13,181 nt of DNA, taken from contig JACVRA010000402.1 of NCBI GenBank assembly GCA_019828545.1, forward strand, positions 1 through 13,181, read 5' to 3'. The stretch comes from Paracamarosporium sp. OC-R06-R3 (Eukaryota > Ascomycota > Dothideomycetes > Pleosporales > Didymosphaeriaceae). This document shows positions 10,849-13,181 of the stretch, in pieces. Position numbers and translations under genes: made by a program. The notes under the pieces were generated by a model that saw only the letters and a list, made by a program, of their open reading frames with translations, did no database searches and had not been told where the DNA came from. Position 1 is the first letter of the stretch. Every line of letters starts with the position of its first letter.

Positions 10849-11049
10849 AATTAACTAGCCTATAGGCCTAATATAAAAGGATATAAAAAAGCTATTAAGC
10901 TATTTATAGCTAAAAGCTAGCTATATAGGTAGACTTAATCTACGTTGCCAAGATCTTACTTATTTAAGCTCCTAATAATTATAGTCTAACTAAGCCCTTA
11001 AGGCTTAATATAATTAATTAGTCTTTAGTTTTATTATACTTTTTTTTAC
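10849..11049 (-). repeat. Probable 3' non-coding/LTR of the Gypsy element (partial)
   Basis: This interval follows the last recognisable pol residues on the minus strand and has no protein-like frame. A purine run on the minus strand at 11039-11050 is in the right place for a polypurine tract that would precede a 3' LTR. The interior has AGCT-rich dyads (10889-10930) and a TATAAATAG sequence on the minus strand (10900-10908) that would suit a U3 TATA box. LTR ends cannot be placed because RIP would convert the terminal TG and CA, no second copy lies in the window, and the NN gap cuts the far end. This is inference from position and context. Confidence 0.4.
10900..10908 (-). promoter_or_regulatory. 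TATA-box-like site in the putative LTR
   Basis: The minus strand reads TATAAATAG, a good match to a eukaryotic TATA element, inside the sequence assigned to the LTR by position. In DNA this rich in TpA a chance match is quite possible, so it is recorded as a candidate only. Confidence 0.2.
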
Positions 11050-13181
11050 TTAAACTCTATAGATAGTTCCTTATCTATACTTATTAGAGTTATATAAAAT
11101 AGTTAACTACTTAACGTCGTTTTTCTATTTATAGATTTACCTATCTAGAGCTACTAAAAAACCTAGCCTATTTAAGTATTAATTATAAAAACTTTTAAGC
11201 TTATAAGGAGCTCTTATAAAGTTTAAGGCTAAATATTATATAGAGTTTAAATTATAGTCTAGCTACTTAACTTAATACTTTAGCGTCTTATATATAAGTT
11301 TATTAGCTAAGATCTCTTCTACTTTCTATTTTTCTATACTATTAATAGGTATTACTAGTAGCTTAGGTACTTTTTATTTTAATAGTAGATTCTATAAATC
11401 TTTATAAAATAGATTTAAAGTAAATATATTATATATTCTAAAGCTATAAAATAGCTTTAGTTAATAGGTATAACCTATTTACTTAAGTACTTTAAATAGG
11501 CCTTTCTACTTATCTACTAGCTTTTGGCTAGGCTATAATAAGGTTAGGTTTTAAGTATCTAGGTATATTATATTACTAATACTTTAATTAACTAGCTTAT
11601 AGTATTAATTAACTATTAATCTTATTTAGTTTTAAGCTTTTTATATATTATTCTTAGTTAGCTATTAAATAGTATATATATACTAGACTAGTTTATAAGT
11701 ATTTTAATAGTTAATTAGATCCTTTAGCTAAGTTAATAATAGACTAGTCTAATCTTAGCTTTACTATAGCTTAAAGCTATATAAAATCTTATATAAAGAT
11801 ATACTAATTATTAAGTAAAGTAGTATTATTTAAGCTTTATTAATTAATAGTAGTAGTAAACTTTAGTTATTCTAATAATAAAATATAAAAGGCTATAACC
11901 TCTAATTAATATACTTATTTATAATCTCCGTCTAGCTGTTAGTCTCCTTATAATAGGTAGTTAATAGCTTAACTTTAATACCTAATATCTTATAGAACTT
12001 AGATTAAAACGTAGAGATAAACTATAGACTATAATTTAAAATAATAGTTTTTAGAGTATAGCTAAATTAATATATCTACTATATAAATAGCTTAGCTATA
12101 CTATAGACATTTATAGTCTTATAGTATAGAATAGATACTACCTACTTTAATAGCCTATTAATAATAATTATAATTTAATTATAGTTAGCTTTATCCTTTA
12201 AAAAGTCCTTAAAATCTATATAGAGATACTATATAGGCTAATTAGAAATAGATAGTAGATATAGTAGACTAACTAGCTATATTTACTTAAAATAAGTATA
12301 CCTATAAAAAATATAATTATATATATATTATTTATAGGTAGCCTCTATTCCTTTCTAATAGTATTACCTAGCTAGTAGTTAATAGATTTTAGTATAGCTT
12401 AAGTATATAAACAATTTTTAATTATAGGCCTTATATATAAGGTATATACATAGTGCTAAATCCGGCCATATATAAAATTAATTATTATATAGTAGTAATC
12501 TATTTTTAGTTTAATATTTATTAAGTAGGCTATTTTATTCTTTCTAGAAACTAGCTTAATTTTTCTATAGCAGAGCTTTAATTAGCTCTAGAGAATCTAG
12601 ACTTATAGTATTATAGTTAGTTAATAAAGTAAATACTTTAACCTAGGCCATTAATTAAGCTATATATTTTAAAGCTAGATTGGAATTAATTTGGCTATCT
12701 AATTTATATAGGCTAAAGAAGACGTAAGATTAGCTATTATACTAAGCTATTTTAAGGTTTATTAGGTTCTACTTTTATTAACTTAAGATATCTACTTAAG
12801 CGTTGTTCTTACCTAAGGTATATTAAATTTAAAAATTAAATAAAGCTAGTAGCTCTAACTAATAGACTTGTCTAATATTAAGCACTTTAGTAGTTATAAA
12901 ATACTCTAGTACTTAATAATTAAAGTATACCTATATAGTAGCCTAAATAAAGGCTAGTTTTATATACTACTTAGTAAATGCTATAATAATAGTAAATAGC
13001 TCCTTATTATAAATCTTCTAGTTTAACTCTAAGCCTAATAGTATTTAGCTATAGAATATAATTAAATAAGTTTAGCCATTAAAGTACTCTTATAATAAAA
13101 TATCTATAATTACTCTATTAAAAGTATTAGTCTCTATTCTAGTTAATAAATTAAAATTAAAATAATAGAGTATTAAAATAG
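11050..13181 (-). pseudogene. pol: Ty3/Gypsy chromovirus pol, RIP-inactivated, 5' end outside window
   Basis: One minus-strand register carries the C-terminal half of a Gypsy polyprotein. RNase H begins at 13181: an IET(D to N)TS segment (13120-13137), ELNxKIYNKEL (12997-13029), VY(T)DH(Q) decayed to VYFNY (12916-12930), LNIRQVYxLELL (12847-12879) and YTLGKNNA (12799-12822). An H2C2-like zinc-binding segment follows at 12301-12420, with its Cys decayed to Tyr. The integrase core has Asp at 12214-12216, Asp decayed to Asn at 12034-12036 and Glu at 11926-11928, i.e. 59 and 35 intervening residues, the classical DD35E spacing. A KxKGLFKVLKxIGY segment (about 11475-11511) matches the GPY/F module. 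A chromodomain-like end lies at 11160-11330 (KVEEILANK, KYxVKWLDYN). About 75 in-frame stops, all TAA/TAG, destroy it. It was a retrotransposon copying enzyme and integrase and is now non-functional. Gag, protease and reverse transcriptase would lie beyond 13181. Confidence 0.95.

Larger units (their letters stand above)
1..13181. repeat. RIP-saturated AT-rich block (whole window)
   Basis: The sequence shows CpA and TpG at only about one site per one to three hundred bases, while TpA is everywhere, and both strands are affected equally. Remaining C is nearly always followed by T or C. Every reading frame is cut by TAA and TAG but practically never by TGA. This is the expected product of repeat-induced point mutation, the premeiotic C-to-T mutation of duplicated DNA in filamentous ascomycetes, acting mainly at CpA. 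GC content is well below 25 percent by eye, with small richer pockets (for example 2100-2160). The inference is a transposon-derived, probably heterochromatic AT-rich compartment. A mitochondrial or protist origin is less likely because simple AT bias would not remove TpG and CpA while leaving ApC and GpT. Confidence 0.93.

Noticed and set aside
10889..10930. AGCT-rich dyads as a structured RNA or terminator
   Set aside because: Short AGCT and TAGCTA dyads are frequent throughout RIP-decayed DNA, and no stable stem with covarying context is visible.
1..13181. Mitochondrial, plasmid or AT-rich protist genome as the source
   Set aside because: Plain AT bias does not specifically remove CpA and TpG while leaving ApC and GpT, and the Gypsy chromovirus relic with RIP-type stops points to a nuclear fungal repeat.
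1..13181. tRNA genes, rRNA, CRISPR arrays, telomere repeats
   Set aside because: No conserved tRNA box A/B pair, rRNA core sequence, regularly spaced identical repeats or TTAGGG-type arrays were seen.

Overview
The window is extremely AT-rich DNA with a very strong repeat-induced point mutation (RIP) signature. CpA and TpG are almost absent on both strands, TpA is greatly enriched, surviving C sits mostly in CpT or CpC, and TGA codons are virtually missing. This C:G to T:A decay of repeats is established for filamentous ascomycete fungi (Pezizomycotina), so the window looks like an AT-rich, gene-dead compartment of such a genome. The species cannot be told. Positions 10847-10848 are NN, so the two sides may be an assembly join. 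No intact protein-coding gene, tRNA, rRNA or CRISPR array was found.

Right part (about 10849-13181, minus strand): a RIP-degraded Ty3/Gypsy chromovirus. The C-terminal part of its pol polyprotein can be followed in one frame from the end of reverse transcriptase through RNase H, the integrase zinc finger, the integrase core (DD35E spacing intact), a GPY/F-like module and a C-terminal chromodomain. It is followed by probable 3' non-coding/LTR sequence next to the NN gap. Only TAA/TAG stops at former Gln/Trp/Arg positions break it, as RIP predicts.

Middle-right (about 6350-10680, minus strand): a fossil reading frame of about 1,260 codons in a single register, probably continuing into a Lys/Arg-rich stretch in another frame. 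Several anchors resemble, from memory only, a large uncharacterised protein family common in filamentous fungi. It is not a transposon protein I can name.

Middle-left (about 3600-5940, minus strand): a second long fossil in the same register, of unknown function, starting with two in-frame copies of a 174-bp tandem duplication. A possible continuation at 3130-3590 has weak retroviral-protease-like features.

Left (1-3050): mostly undecipherable RIP-decayed DNA, with a short coding-like stretch (1681-1975, minus), a GC-richer pocket holding four copies of a 14-bp palindrome (2028-2147), and a region where both strands read as plausible relics (about 2230-3050).

All fossils that can be read with reasonable confidence point the same way (minus). 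Nothing here is likely to be expressed as a functional protein. The value of the window is as a fossil bed: RIP makes substitutions rather than indels, so ancestral reading frames are still legible.
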